From: Syntrophus sp963665935
GTDB lineage: Bacteria; Desulfobacterota; Syntrophia; Syntrophales; Syntrophaceae
Reading direction: 5' to 3'
DNA length: 64,000 bases
Assembly: GCA_963665935.1 (NCBI GenBank)
Contig: OY762510.1
Span: 1,922,001 to 1,986,000 of the forward strand
Part shown: piece by piece, positions 1 to 9,066 of the stretch
How positions within the stretch are numbered: the stretch's first letter is position 1
Layout of the letters: each line of letters starts with the position of its first letter
The notes under the pieces: generated by a model
Database searches by the model: none
What the model was told of the DNA's origin: nothing
The model's input: only the letters and a program-made list of their open reading frames with translations
Translations under genes and position numbers: made by a program

Positions 1-300
1 TCCGCATTGAAGTTCTGCCGAGCTATTCAGAAGGCCTGTGATTATATCAGAAAGCACCCCAAAGAAGCGGCGAAACTGCAGCTGGATACGAATAACTGCT
101 CATCAAAAGATTTAGCGCTTAATGCAAAATTGCTGGCTTCCTACAATTATGACGGCAAAATTGAAACGGCCAGGCTTTCCACAAAAAAAACGGTGCAGGA
201 CTGCATTGACTTGAAAATCATCAATACGAAATTAACGGCGGATGAGTTTGTAAATAAAGTATTCGTTAAGCTTGCCGGTTTAAATGAACCGTCCATATAG
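1..300 (+). CDS. C-terminal end of a probable ABC-transporter substrate-binding protein (partial)
   Basis: The reading frame is open from the first base of the window, so the gene starts upstream and only about the last 99 codons are present, ending in TAG at 298-300. The visible part is lysine-rich and helical, with a segment ACDYIRKHPKEAAKLQ that resembles the C-terminal lobe of SsuA/NMT1-type periplasmic binding proteins, where a helix carrying a HPEEAA-like motif is common. No ligand-binding residues can be assigned from this fragment. It is more AT-rich than the genes that follow. The family call is by resemblance only; a different periplasmic protein is possible. Confidence 0.45.
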   Translation, partial: SALKFCRAIQKACDYIRKHPKEAAKLQLDTNNCSSKDLALNAKLLASYNYDGKIETARLSTKKTVQDCIDLKIINTKLTADEFVNKVFVKLAGLNEPSI

Positions 301-337
301 TTTATTTCTCTAATGATATAGGTAGTATCCTGACTTT

Positions 338-370
338 ATGAATAGTGGTTCGAGTCCTGTTTGCCCACCA
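338..370 (+). other. tRNA 3'-end-like fragment (T-arm and CCA), possible attachment-site remnant
   Basis: The stretch contains a T-loop-like GGTTCGAGTCC followed by an acceptor-like TGCCCACCA, as in the 3' third of a tRNA gene with encoded CCA. From the TTC of the T-loop to CCA it is one base shorter than a normal tRNA (22 rather than 23). No D-arm or anticodon arm precedes it; the upstream DNA is the end of a protein gene. It is therefore a remnant or a mimic, not a functional tRNA. Such scraps are left by integrating elements that use tRNA genes as attachment sites, but no integrase is present nearby. Confidence 0.4.
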
Positions 371-374
371 AGAT

Positions 375-419
375 AAAATAAAGGGGTCAGACTTGTTTTG
401 AGTCTGCCCCCTTTATTTT
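375..419. terminator. Long hairpin, probable bidirectional terminator or REP-like palindrome
   Basis: Two 19-base arms pair with a single mismatch around a 7-base loop (394-400), and the outer parts are A- and T-rich on both sides, so either strand could end in a U tract. It lies between the convergent ends of the binding-protein gene (+) and glnS (-, ends at 519). The central motif GGGGTCAGAC also occurs in some dispersed palindromic repeats of other bacteria, so it could be a repeat rather than a dedicated terminator. Confidence 0.65.
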
Positions 420-518
420 GATTAACAATGTCTAAAATCGGCCCCTTTGGGAAAACGACTGAAAAATACTCGGATCGGATACGGGGCATGAAATAAACGC
501 TGGAGCGAAGCCTCGTCT

Positions 519-2207
519 CTAAGCCTTCTTTCCCCCGGCGGCCTTTGTCCAGGAATCGCGCAGCGCTACGATGCGGTTGAAAACGGGTTTGCCGGGAACT
601 GTGTCCGGATCGGTGCAGAAATACCCCAGTCGTTCAAACTGATATTTGCTCCCCGGCTCCGCATTTTCCAGGCTCGACTCGGCATAACAGGTCGTCAGGA
701 TTTCCATTGATTCCGGATTCAGGTGCTTTATATAATCTTCCTCGCTTCCCGGATCTTCAATGCTGAATAGCCGGTCATACAACCGCACCTCGGCGGGTAC
801 GGCATGGCTGGCTGAGACCCAGTGAATCACCCCCTGGACCTTGTGGCCGTCCGCCGGCGGCGCATTGCGGGTTTCGGGATCATAGGTGCAGTGGAGCTCG
901 ATCACCTGGCCGGTTTTTTCGTCTTTCACCATGCTTTCGTACTTGATGATATAGGCGTTTCGCAGGCGGACCTCCCGTCCCGGACCCAGGCGATGATATT
1001 TTTTGGGGGGATCCTCAAGAAAGTCGTCCTGCTCGATATAGAGCACTTTGGAGAAGGGCAGCGTTCGCGTTCCCATATCCGGGTTCTGTGGATGGTTGGC
1101 GCATTCGATCTCTTCAACCAGATCTTCCTGGTAGTTGTCGATCACGACCTGCAGGGGCCGCAGGACGCACAGCGCCCTGGGGGCGTTGGCATTGAGATCC
1201 TCGCGGACGCAGTGTTCCAGCAGGGAGATGTCGATCAGGTTATCATTTTTGGCCACGCCGATCTGGGCGCAGAAATTCCGGATGGCCTCGGGCGAGTAAC
1301 CCCGGCGGCGCATGCCCGTGACGGTCGGCATGCGGGGATCGTCCCAGCCCTGCACATGGTTGTTTCTCACCAGTTCGATGAGCCGCCGTTTACTGAGGAC
1401 GGTGTAACTCAGATTGAGGCGGGCAAATTCGATCTGCTGCGGCCGCAAACCTTGAATCAGTTTTTCCACGAACCAGTCGTAGAGGGGACGGTTGTTTTCG
1501 AATTCCAGGGTGCAGATGGAGTAGGTGATGCCCTCCAGGGCGTCGGAGAGGCAGTGGGCGAAGTCGTACATGGGGTAGATCACCCAGTCCGCCCCCGTCC
1601 GGTAGTGAGGCTCCCGCTTGATCCGGTAAATGATGGGGTCTCGCATCACGATGTTCGGAGAAGCCATGTCAATCTTGGCGCGCACGACATGGGCGCCGTC
1701 GGCGAACTCGCCGGCCCGCATACGGGAAAAGAGATCCAGATTCTCTTCTACGGAGCGGTTGCGATAGGGGCTGTCCTTCCCCGGTTCGGTGAATGTTCCC
1801 CGATGTTCCCGGATTTCGTCGGGGGTCAGGCTGCAGACATAGGCGTTGCCGGATTGAATGAGTTCAACGGCGAAGGCATAAAGCCGCTCGAAATAATCCG
1901 AGGCGTAGAAGAGCCGGTCTTCCCAGTCAAAGCCCAGCCAGCGGACATCGCGGATGATCGATTCCACATACTCCATGGACTCTCCCAGCGGGTCCGTATC
2001 GTCCATCCGGAGATTGCAGGTTCCCTGGTACTGCCCGGCAATGCCGAAGTTGAGGCAAACCGACTTGGCGTGACCAATATGGATGTAGCCGTTTGGTTCC
2101 GGCGGGAAACGGGTGGCGACACGTCCATCGTTCTTGTTCGTCAGCAGGTCTTCGTCGATGATTTCGCGGATAAAATCGGTCGGGTTTGAAGTTGTCGGTT
2201 GCGTCAT
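519..2207 (-). CDS. glnS: Glutaminyl-tRNA synthetase
   Basis: Class I aminoacyl-tRNA synthetase that charges tRNA-Gln with glutamine in the cytoplasm. The 562-residue product has the family's N-terminal signature FPPEPNGYIHIGHAKS, containing the HIGH-type motif, near residue 35, and a KMSKS-loop equivalent VLSKRRL in the middle. These are followed by the beta-barrel anticodon-binding region typical of GlnRS. Length is normal for the family. The ATG start is preceded by AAGGAGC at good spacing. It stands alone between convergent and divergent neighbours. The long open frame on the opposite strand (822-2189) is a codon-bias shadow. The PEPNGYIHIGHAKS form separates GlnRS from bacterial GluRS. 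Confidence 0.96.
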   Translation of the reverse strand: MTQPTTSNPTDFIREIIDEDLLTNKNDGRVATRFPPEPNGYIHIGHAKSVCLNFGIAGQYQGTCNLRMDDTDPLGESMEYVESIIRDVRWLGFDWEDRLFYASDYFERLYAFAVELIQSGNAYVCSLTPDEIREHRGTFTEPGKDSPYRNRSVEENLDLFSRMRAGEFADGAHVVRAKIDMASPNIVMRDPIIYRIKREPHYRTGADWVIYPMYDFAHCLSDALEGITYSICTLEFENNRPLYDWFVEKLIQGLRPQQIEFARLNLSYTVLSKRRLIELVRNNHVQGWDDPRMPTVTGMRRRGYSPEAIRNFCAQIGVAKNDNLIDISLLEHCVREDLNANAPRALCVLRPLQVVIDNYQEDLVEEIECANHPQNPDMGTRTLPFSKVLYIEQDDFLEDPPKKYHRLGPGREVRLRNAYIIKYESMVKDEKTGQVIELHCTYDPETRNAPPADGHKVQGVIHWVSASHAVPAEVRLYDRLFSIEDPGSEEDYIKHLNPESMEILTTCYAESSLENAEPGSKYQFERLGYFCTDPDTVPGKPVFNRIVALRDSWTKAAGGKKA

Positions 2208-2441
2208 CTTATAGCTCCTTGAGGTTAAATATCCGTTGGATATCTATTATATTCAGGGAAATATATCAAGGGCATAAACTTTGATTCTCCGCCTCTTGGC
2301 ATTTTTGGGCAATTTCCCCTTGACTGTATCCGACCCCTCCGTTTTATATTATCTCCAGGGAATAAGGTTATTTGTATCAAGGGTCAGACGCTGGAGAAAC
2401 GTTTTGAAGCGGCGCAGATTTCATTTCTCTGGAGAGCGGCA

Positions 2442-5267
2442 GTGAGTAAATTGCACGGGCAGACTGAGGGCAGGCCGGAAAAGGACCCGGCGTCCGAGCT
2501 TCTGGACATCGTCCGCACGCTGTTTGCTGAACTGCACCGGCAGGCCGTACAGGAGGGGCGCATCTCCCTGGACAGCTCCCTCGATCGCGATCTCGGGTTC
2601 GACAGCCTGGCGCGGGTGGAATTGCTGTCACGCATCCACCGGGCCTTCGGGATCGATCTGCCGGAGGACATCCTGAACCGCGCCGAGACGCCGGGAGACC
2701 TGCTCGATGCCCTGTTCCGGGCGGTGCAGGGAACAAAACCGCGGGAATTTATATCCAAGGCACCGACTCTGGAATCCGCAGAGGGCGAAGCGGCCGGCGC
2801 CGCCACCCTCCTCGAAGTCCTTGATTGGCATGTGCGCCGGCAACCGGAGCGCATCCAGATATTTGCCCGCAGTGACAGCGGCGTTTCGGCTGTTTCCGGG
2901 CGAAGCCTGGCGCAGGCATCGGAAGAGATGGCGGCCGGACTGCAGGACTGGGGACTGGAACCTGGACAGACCGTGGCCATCATGCTGCCGACCTGTCCGG
3001 AGTACTTTTCCGTCTATCTGGGGATTCTCCTGGCCGGTGGAATCCCTGTGCCCATTTATCCCCCGGCTCGCCTCGCCCAGGTGGAGGAGCACGTACGCCG
3101 GCATGTGGGTATCCTGTCCAATGCCGGGGCCGTTCTCCTGGTCACGGTTCCCGAAGGGCGGGCGGTGTCCCGGCTGCTGCAGGCCCATGTCCCTTCCCTG
3201 CGATGGGTGGTCAGCACGGAGGAATTGCGGCAGACGGAGGCGACCTTTTCGCGGGTGTCCGTGACTGCCGAGGATGTGGCCTTCATTCAGTACACCTCGG
3301 GCAGCACGGGTGATCCCAAGGGGGTGTCGCTGACCCATGGCAATCTGCTGGCCAACGTCCGTGCCATGGGTAAGGCGATCGGGGTGCGTCCCGATGACGT
3401 GTTCGTGAGCTGGCTGCCTCTCTATCACGACATGGGGCTGATCGGCGCCTGGCTGGGTACGCTCTATTACGGTATTCCCCTCGTTGTCATGTCTCCCCTG
3501 GCCTTCCTTGCCCGGCCGGTGCGCTGGCTGCAGGCGATCTCTGCGTACCGCGGCACCCTCTCGGCGGCTCCCAACTTTGCCTACGAATTGTGTGTCAAGA
3601 AAATCGTGGAGGAGGAGCTTGCCGGCCTTGATCTCAGTTCCTGGCGGCTGGCCTTCAACGGTGCGGAGGCCGTGCTGCCCGAGACGCTGACGCGCTTTCG
3701 CAAGCGCTTTGCTTCCTATGGCTTCCGCACCGAGGCACTTACGCCGGTCTATGGGCTGGCCGAGAATTCCGTGGGGCTGGCATTTCCGCCACCGGGCCGC
3801 GGTCCGATCGTCGATTGCGTCCAGCGGGAATCCTTTTCGCGAACCGGCAAGGCCGTGCCTGCTGCGGCGGAAGAGGCCTCCCCCCTGTGTTTTATCTCCT
3901 GCGGACGGCCGTTGCCCGGTCACGAATTGCGGGTCGTGGATGCTTCCGGTCATGAACTGCCCGAGCGCGAGGAGGGGCGGGTTGAGTTTCGTGGGCCGTC
4001 GGCGACGCAGGGCTATTTCAACAATCCCCAGGCTACGTCCCAGCTGTTCCATGACGGCTGGCTGGACAGCGGCGATCGTGGTTATTTCGCCGGCGGCGAA
4101 ATTTTCCTCACCGGTCGAGCCAAGGACATGATCATCCGGGGCGGACGCAACATCTACCCCCATGAAGTGGAGGAGGTTGTCGGCGAGATCCCAGGGGTGA
4201 GAAAGGGCTGTGTCGTGGTTTTCGGCAGTCCCGATCCGGCCTCGGGGACGGAGCGGCTGGTGGTTCTTGCTGAAACGCGGGAGAGTGATGAGGAGGAGCG
4301 GCAGCGGCTGCGCGAGGAGATCAATGCTGCCGTGGTCGAAGTACTGGGCGAACCGGCTGACGAACTTGTACTGGTTCCCCCCGGGACCGTGCTCAAAACC
4401 TCCAGCGGAAAATTGCGGCGCGCCGCCACACGCGCCCTTTTCGAAGCGGGATTGACGGACGAGCACAGGCGCGCCGGATGGCGGCAGGTAATCCGCCTGG
4501 CGGCGGGGGCGCTGATTCCCCAGTTGCAGCGCTGGGCGGCAGGGGCAGGGGAAGGGGCATTTGCAGCCTGGGCATGGTTCGTGTTCTATCTGGTCATGCC
4601 GTTTGTCTGGCTGGCCACCATCTTGACGCCGCACCCTTCAAGGGCCTGGGCCGTTGGGCGAATCGGGGCGCGGCTGTTGATCAACTTAACCGGGACCCCC
4701 TTTTCGGTGAGCGGGCTGGAACATCTGCCGCGGGGTTCGCCCTGTGTGCTGGTGGCCAATCACGCCAGTTACATCGACGGGATCGTCCTGCTGGCGGCCT
4801 TGCCGGAGCATTTTGTCTTCGTAGCCAAGCGGGAATTGAGCGGGCAGTTTTTTGCCCGCCTTTACCTCCAACACCTGGGTGCCGAGGTGGTTGAGCGCTT
4901 TACCGCCAGAGAAAGCGTCCAGGATGCCGGCCGTCTGGAGGAAGTGCTGCGCACCGGCCATGGGCTGGTCTTCTTCCCCGAGGGAACATTTACCCGTGTG
5001 ACCGGTCTGCAGCCCTTCCGGCTGGGGGCCTTTCTTGTGGCAGCCAATACGGGGATTCCGGTTGTGCCGGTGACGATCTCCGGCGCCCGTTCCGTCCTGC
5101 GTGACGGCCAGTGGTGGCCGCGGCGAGGCGCGATAAAGGTCACAATCGGCGCCCCCTTAATGCCGGCGGCGGATGCCCGGAATGCCTTTGCGGCCGCCGT
5201 GATGCTGCGCGATGCCGCCCGCGCCCAGATTCTCCGCCACTGCGGTGAGCCGGATATTCAGCAATAA
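2442..5267 (+). CDS. Trifunctional acyl carrier protein / fatty acyl-AMP ligase / PlsC-like acyltransferase fusion
   Basis: The 941-residue protein joins three lipid-handling modules. Residues about 10-90 form an acyl carrier domain with the phosphopantetheine site LGFDSLARVELL. Residues about 110-670 are an adenylate-forming ligase with the P-loop YTSGSTGDPKGVSLTH, SWLPLYHDMGLIG and the late motif GRAKDMIIRGGRNIYPHE, most like fatty acyl-AMP ligases. Residues about 690-941 form a PlsC/LPLAT domain with NHASYID (NHx4D) and FFPEGTFTR. Two hydrophobic stretches near 705-745 suggest membrane association. The GTG start follows GGAGAG at short spacing. Inference: it activates a free fatty acid, loads its own ACP and passes the acyl group to a lysolipid, like Aas but with the modules in the opposite order and a built-in carrier. 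Confidence 0.88.
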   Translation: MSKLHGQTEGRPEKDPASELLDIVRTLFAELHRQAVQEGRISLDSSLDRDLGFDSLARVELLSRIHRAFGIDLPEDILNRAETPGDLLDALFRAVQGTKPREFISKAPTLESAEGEAAGAATLLEVLDWHVRRQPERIQIFARSDSGVSAVSGRSLAQASEEMAAGLQDWGLEPGQTVAIMLPTCPEYFSVYLGILLAGGIPVPIYPPARLAQVEEHVRRHVGILSNAGAVLLVTVPEGRAVSRLLQAHVPSLRWVVSTEELRQTEATFSRVSVTAEDVAFIQYTSGSTGDPKGVSLTHGNLLANVRAMGKAIGVRPDDVFVSWLPLYHDMGLIGAWLGTLYYGIPLVVMSPLAFLARPVRWLQAISAYRGTLSAAPNFAYELCVKKIVEEELAGLDLSSWRLAFNGAEAVLPETLTRFRKRFASYGFRTEALTPVYGLAENSVGLAFPPPGRGPIVDCVQRESFSRTGKAVPAAAEEASPLCFISCGRPLPGHELRVVDASGHELPEREEGRVEFRGPSATQGYFNNPQATSQLFHDGWLDSGDRGYFAGGEIFLTGRAKDMIIRGGRNIYPHEVEEVVGEIPGVRKGCVVVFGSPDPASGTERLVVLAETRESDEEERQRLREEINAAVVEVLGEPADELVLVPPGTVLKTSSGKLRRAATRALFEAGLTDEHRRAGWRQVIRLAAGALIPQLQRWAAGAGEGAFAAWAWFVFYLVMPFVWLATILTPHPSRAWAVGRIGARLLINLTGTPFSVSGLEHLPRGSPCVLVANHASYIDGIVLLAALPEHFVFVAKRELSGQFFARLYLQHLGAEVVERFTARESVQDAGRLEEVLRTGHGLVFFPEGTFTRVTGLQPFRLGAFLVAANTGIPVVPVTISGARSVLRDGQWWPRRGAIKVTIGAPLMPAADARNAFAAAVMLRDAARAQILRHCGEPDIQQ

Positions 5268-5327
5268 GCGGAAAGACTTTACCAAACGAGGAAGAAGGAA
5301 GGTTATAACCAATTCGAAGGAGGGAAG

Positions 5328-6400
5328 GTGCCCAGGATGACGGATTTCATGAAAGCGATGGTATGCCGGGGGCCGAACGCCTATGGTCTGGAGAATGTCC
5401 CGGCACCGGAAATTATCGAACCCGGTGATGTCATCGGCAGGGTCCTGCTGGCTTCTATTTCCGGAGCCGACCTGGCCATTGTGAGGGGCGGCATCCCGGA
5501 GGTTCGCTATCCGCTGATTCCCGGCCACGAGTTCTGCGCAGAGATCGTGGAAACCGGTTCCGCGGTGAAAAATCTGAAAGTCGGAGATCGGGTGGTTGTC
5601 TCCTGTGTCGCCTGTTGCGGCGAATGCTGGTACTGCCGGCAGGGTTTGTCTGCCCGCTGTCAGAAGGCAGGGTATGGCACCTTCGGGATGCGCGGGCCGG
5701 AGGGCTGTCAGGCTGAGTTCGTCCGCATTCCGGGGGCTGAAGTTTACTGCTTCAAATTTCCCGAATCTCTGCAACCCCGGGATGTCCTGTTTTGCGGCGA
5801 TGTCCTGTCCGCTGGGTTATTTCGCGGCGGAGATGGCCGAAATTCAACGCGGCGAAACGGTGGTCGTGGTGGGCGCCGGGCCCGTCGGACTCTGCGCCAT
5901 GACAGCCGCCAGACTGTGGAGGCCGGCGCGGATCGTCGCCGTAGACACGTCGCCCTTCCGGCTGGAGGCCGCCTTGAAAGCCGGGGTGGCGGATCTGGTT
6001 CTCGACCCGGCGAAGGACAACGTCGTGGAAGCCATTCGAGGGCTTACCGGTGGATTCGGCGCGGACAGGACCATCGAGTGTGCGGGAAGGCAGATGACCT
6101 TTGATATTGCCTTTTCCGCCGTTCGAGGCGGAGGGAAAATATCCACCGTCGGCATTTATGAAAAACCGCTTTCCCTTCCCCTGAATACAGCCTGGGGTAC
6201 CAATCTCAGCTTGAGTTGGGGTTTTGCGCCGATCGATCGGCTGCCCCGGACTGATTCGATTGATCGCAGAGGGGAAGATCGATACCGGTTTCCTGTGTAC
6301 GCACCAGGTTCCTCTAAACGATATTCTGCGGGGATATCAAATATTCGACAACAGGCAGGAAAACTGCCTGAAAATGCTGATTTCCCCCTGGGAAAAATAG
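5328..6400 (+). pseudogene. Zinc-dependent alcohol dehydrogenase family gene with two frameshifts
   Basis: Read with two corrections, this is a full-length medium-chain dehydrogenase of about 355 residues. The N-terminal frame gives the GroES-like domain with GHEFCAEIVE and a structural-zinc pattern CVACCGECWYCRQGLSARC. Near 5808-5813 the frame must shift by one (an extra base in CTGTCCGCTGG) to continue into GYFAAEMAEIQRGETVVVVG, with the Rossmann motif GAGPVGL. Near 6215-6250 a second shift is needed to reach LIAEGKIDTGFLCTHQVPLND and the natural C-terminus ending at the TAG at 6398-6400. A start at GTG 5328 (AGGAGG just upstream) or ATG 5337 is possible. As sequenced the gene cannot make an intact enzyme. 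The substrate is unknown. Confidence 0.82.
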
Positions 6401-6498
6401 ACTCCGCCTAAATTCCTATCAGGAATCCCTCTTCGTTGGCTCTATTTATCAGTGTATGGCGCGGTGCGCCTGCAGCCGTCTTTGCTGTGAAAATCAAT

Positions 6499-7482
6499 TT
6501 AGAGGTCGATGATATGAAGATTGTCGAAAAAAGACATCTTCCGGCTTCGATCGGGGGGAAGTCCGGAGTACAGCGAGGGGAAGGTGACTCCGGCCAGGCG
6601 CTTTTTAAATTCGGTCTGGCTGTAAGCGTTATCGATCTGTTCCAGGAACCTCAATGCCAGGGCAACGGTCCGGTCCTGGAGGGAGCTGATGGATTCGGTG
6701 TGCTCCTCTCCCGTCAGGGGATGGCAATAATTCAGGGGGCGCTGGAAGAAGCGGGGATCGGACTCCTGGCAGGTGGCGTAAAAAAAGGGCCTCAATCGGC
6801 TGGAGGCGGCGGGCCAGTCGGGGATAGAGGATGTCGAAAAGGCCCAGAAACTGGTGAATCCGTCTCTGCTGGATGAGGAACTGAATCAGGGCGTGCTGCC
6901 AGACGGTGAGCTTCAGGGAGGAATTGGTTGCCAGAATCTTTCCGAAATAGAGGAGATTCAAAAGTTTCAGGAAGGCGCTTTCCTCATTTTCCCGGTGCTG
7001 GTACAGGTCGATCAGGCGCAGGTTCCGGAATGAGGCGTTCCCGTTCTGACTGATGAAGTGGAGATCCAGTGCCGATTCGAGGCGGCGATGGCGGGTTGTG
7101 GCCCGGGCGGCCTGGTTCGCCGGGACATCCTTGTCATTGCCGCTGAAATAGAAGATCGGAGGGTGAAAGACCGCGTCCGCCGCCACGTGGGTCAGGGCGC
7201 CCGCTACAAAGGGGCCGTATCCCTCCGGCAGCACTTCGGTACTTTTGGCCAGCGGCCCGAAAGGGTGAAGGGAGTGGAGGGCGAATATCCGTGCAGACGC
7301 GTAGCCGCCGCGATGAGGTTGGAGCGGTTCTGCCCGGTCAAGGCGTAATAGGGCGTATCAAAAATAATGGCACCCAGATAGTAGAGGGCCTTGTTCCCCT
7401 GGATTTCCGTTTTCAACAGTCCCTCGGGCATGGCCTGCCAGGTCTGCTCCGCCAGAATCCAGTGTGCTGCTTCCTTGGGCAT
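6499..7482 (-). pseudogene. Zinc-dependent phospholipase C family gene with two frameshifts
   Basis: Three overlapping minus-strand frames assemble into one protein of about 325 residues. The first part begins MPKEAAHWILAEQTW at 7482, with the N-terminal Trp/His pattern of the family. The middle contains GALTHVAADAVFHPPIFYF and HRRLESALDLHF, which carry the His/Asp metal ligands of zinc-dependent phospholipase C (S1/P1 nuclease fold). The last part runs from RPFFYATCQESDP to the stop at 6499. Frame changes are needed near 7240-7275 and near 6785-6800. The gene starts 5 bases after the end of the UMF1 transporter gene, so the two form an operon. It is not functional as sequenced unless these are sequencing errors. 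Confidence 0.75.
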
Positions 7483-7487
7483 GGTTC

Positions 7488-8753
7488 TTATTCCTCCATC
7501 GCGCCGGCGGACAGAGGAATCCTGAACAGGATCAGCCCGCCGAGAAGAAAAAGGACAACGAGACTCAGGATCCCGTACCGGGACTGGCCGGTCATTCGAC
7601 TGGCCAGCGCCATCAGCAGGGGGCCGAGAATCGCCGCGAATTTTCCAAAAATGTTATAAAACCCGAAAAACTCAGCCGATTTTTCCTTGGGGATCAGGCG
7701 GCCGAAGCAGGATCGGCTGAGGGCCTGGAGGCCTCCCTGGGAACTGGCGATCAGAACGGCCAGTATCCAGTAGCAGAAGATCTTCCTTGAAGCCGTGGGC
7801 AGTTCGGGGAGGTAATAGGCGATCAGCACAATGATCAGATACACCCCGAGTCCCGCATAGAGCATGGGCTTTGTCCCCAGAAGACCGGCCAGTTTCCCGT
7901 AGAGCAGGGCAAAAGGGAAGGCGAGGATCTGGATAGCCAGGATGATGGTCAACAGCTGGGATGTCGTCATCCCGATGTCCACCCCATAGGCGGTCGCCAT
8001 GTTGATGATCGTATCCACCCCATCGATATAGAAAAAGTAGGCAAGCAGAAAGAGAAAGGCCGTCCGGTACTGGCGGATTTCGCGGAAAGTGGCGACGAGA
8101 CGCCGGAAGCTGCCGCGCAGAGGCTGTGCCGAAATCGGGATAAAATGACGCTGATGGACATCCCGGATCATGGGCAGGGAGAAGATCAGCCACCAGAGGG
8201 CCGTGATCACAAAAGCGGCGCGGGTGGCCTGCAGTGGGGAATCGAGACCTGCTAGAGAGGGCATTGAAATCAGGGTCATGCTCAGGATAAAGGGGATTGT
8301 GCTGCCGATGTATCCCCAGGCGAAACCGTTTGCCGAAATCCAGTCCATCTTTGCGTCGGAGGTTACGTCGACCAGAAAGGAGTCGTAGAAGACGTTGGCC
8401 CCCGCAAAGCCGATATAGGCCATCACGTAAAGAAATAGGCAAAGCAGTTGATCTCCCTCGCCGGGCAGGGTCAAAAGCAGGGTAAAGATCACGCCGAGGG
8501 AGAGAAATCCAAGGAAAAACCGCTTTTTCCCGCCCTCGTAGTCGGCCAGTGTCCCCAGGAAGGGGGCGAGCAATGCCAGCAGTAGGGATGCCAGAGAAAT
8601 GGCCATCCCCCAGTTTGCCGTGGAGACGGCGTTCTGCACCCCTCTGGCTGCCACGTTTTTGAAAAAAATGGGCATGATGGCCGTGGAAATCGTCAGGATG
8701 AAGGCCGAGTTGGCCACATCGTAGAGAATCCAGCTTTTTTCTTCCCGGGTCAT
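7488..8753 (-). CDS. UMF1-type major facilitator superfamily transporter
   Basis: Inner-membrane transporter of 421 residues with about 11-12 hydrophobic segments spread along its length. The N-terminus EEKSWILYDVANSAF and the loop PFLGTLADYEGGKKRFF are typical of the UMF1/Atg22-like MFS family, whose bacterial substrates are largely unknown (amino acids or other small solutes have been suggested for the family). ATG at 8753 is preferred over an upstream TTG at 8795, because it has GAGGAA upstream and begins directly before the conserved motif. It is followed 5 bases later by the broken phospholipase C gene. Confidence 0.85.
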   Translation of the reverse strand: MTREEKSWILYDVANSAFILTISTAIMPIFFKNVAARGVQNAVSTANWGMAISLASLLLALLAPFLGTLADYEGGKKRFFLGFLSLGVIFTLLLTLPGEGDQLLCLFLYVMAYIGFAGANVFYDSFLVDVTSDAKMDWISANGFAWGYIGSTIPFILSMTLISMPSLAGLDSPLQATRAAFVITALWWLIFSLPMIRDVHQRHFIPISAQPLRGSFRRLVATFREIRQYRTAFLFLLAYFFYIDGVDTIINMATAYGVDIGMTTSQLLTIILAIQILAFPFALLYGKLAGLLGTKPMLYAGLGVYLIIVLIAYYLPELPTASRKIFCYWILAVLIASSQGGLQALSRSCFGRLIPKEKSAEFFGFYNIFGKFAAILGPLLMALASRMTGQSRYGILSLVVLFLLGGLILFRIPLSAGAMEE

Positions 8754-8940
8754 CGAAATGATCTTCCTCGATTTGTGTCGGTCATAATGTCTCAACGTTT
8801 ATCACGTTTGGCAGGCAAGCGGAACTTTTTTGTGAAGGGAATGCGGGGATCTTGAAGCTGGATTATCTCTGGGCAGCCATATGCCTCATCGGGGCCGTGT
8901 ATTTCATGTTCCGGAGCGGGATGCCGCACGCCTGAACCTT

Positions 8941-9066
8941 ATTCCAATTCCACATCAGAGTGCTATCTTCGTTGGCTGCGTTATCGGCTCCTCGACGTAC
9001 GTCTGTGTACGACTGCGTCGCCTCTGCCTTGCCGCCTTGATATCATCACGGATCTGGAAATGGAAT
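8941..9066. repeat. 126-bp palindromic MITE-like element, terminal repeat type A with core 1
   Basis: The left end ATTCCAATTCCACATC (8941-8956) is repeated in inverted form at 9051-9066 with two mismatches. The interior (about 8968-9042), read on the minus strand, contains GGCAAGGC-AGAGGCGACGCAG, then TCGAGGAGC and ACGCAGCCAACG. This is clearly related to the interior of the element at 48669-48789. The centre can fold on itself (GACGTAC / GTACGAC). The right end touches the recQ stop codon, and the same end motif continues into the last recQ codons at 9067-9082. No protein is encoded. Most of the gap between recQ and the transporter gene is made of this element. Confidence 0.75.

Noticed and set aside
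338..370. Functional tRNA gene
   Set aside because: Only the T-arm and acceptor tail are present, and the spacing is one base short.
822..2189. 455-codon open frame on the plus strand opposite glnS
   Set aside because: It mirrors glnS and has no recognisable motifs or ribosome-binding site.
2628..4634. 668-codon minus-strand frame opposite the ACP-ligase-acyltransferase gene
   Set aside because: Shadow frame; the plus-strand protein has complete catalytic motifs.
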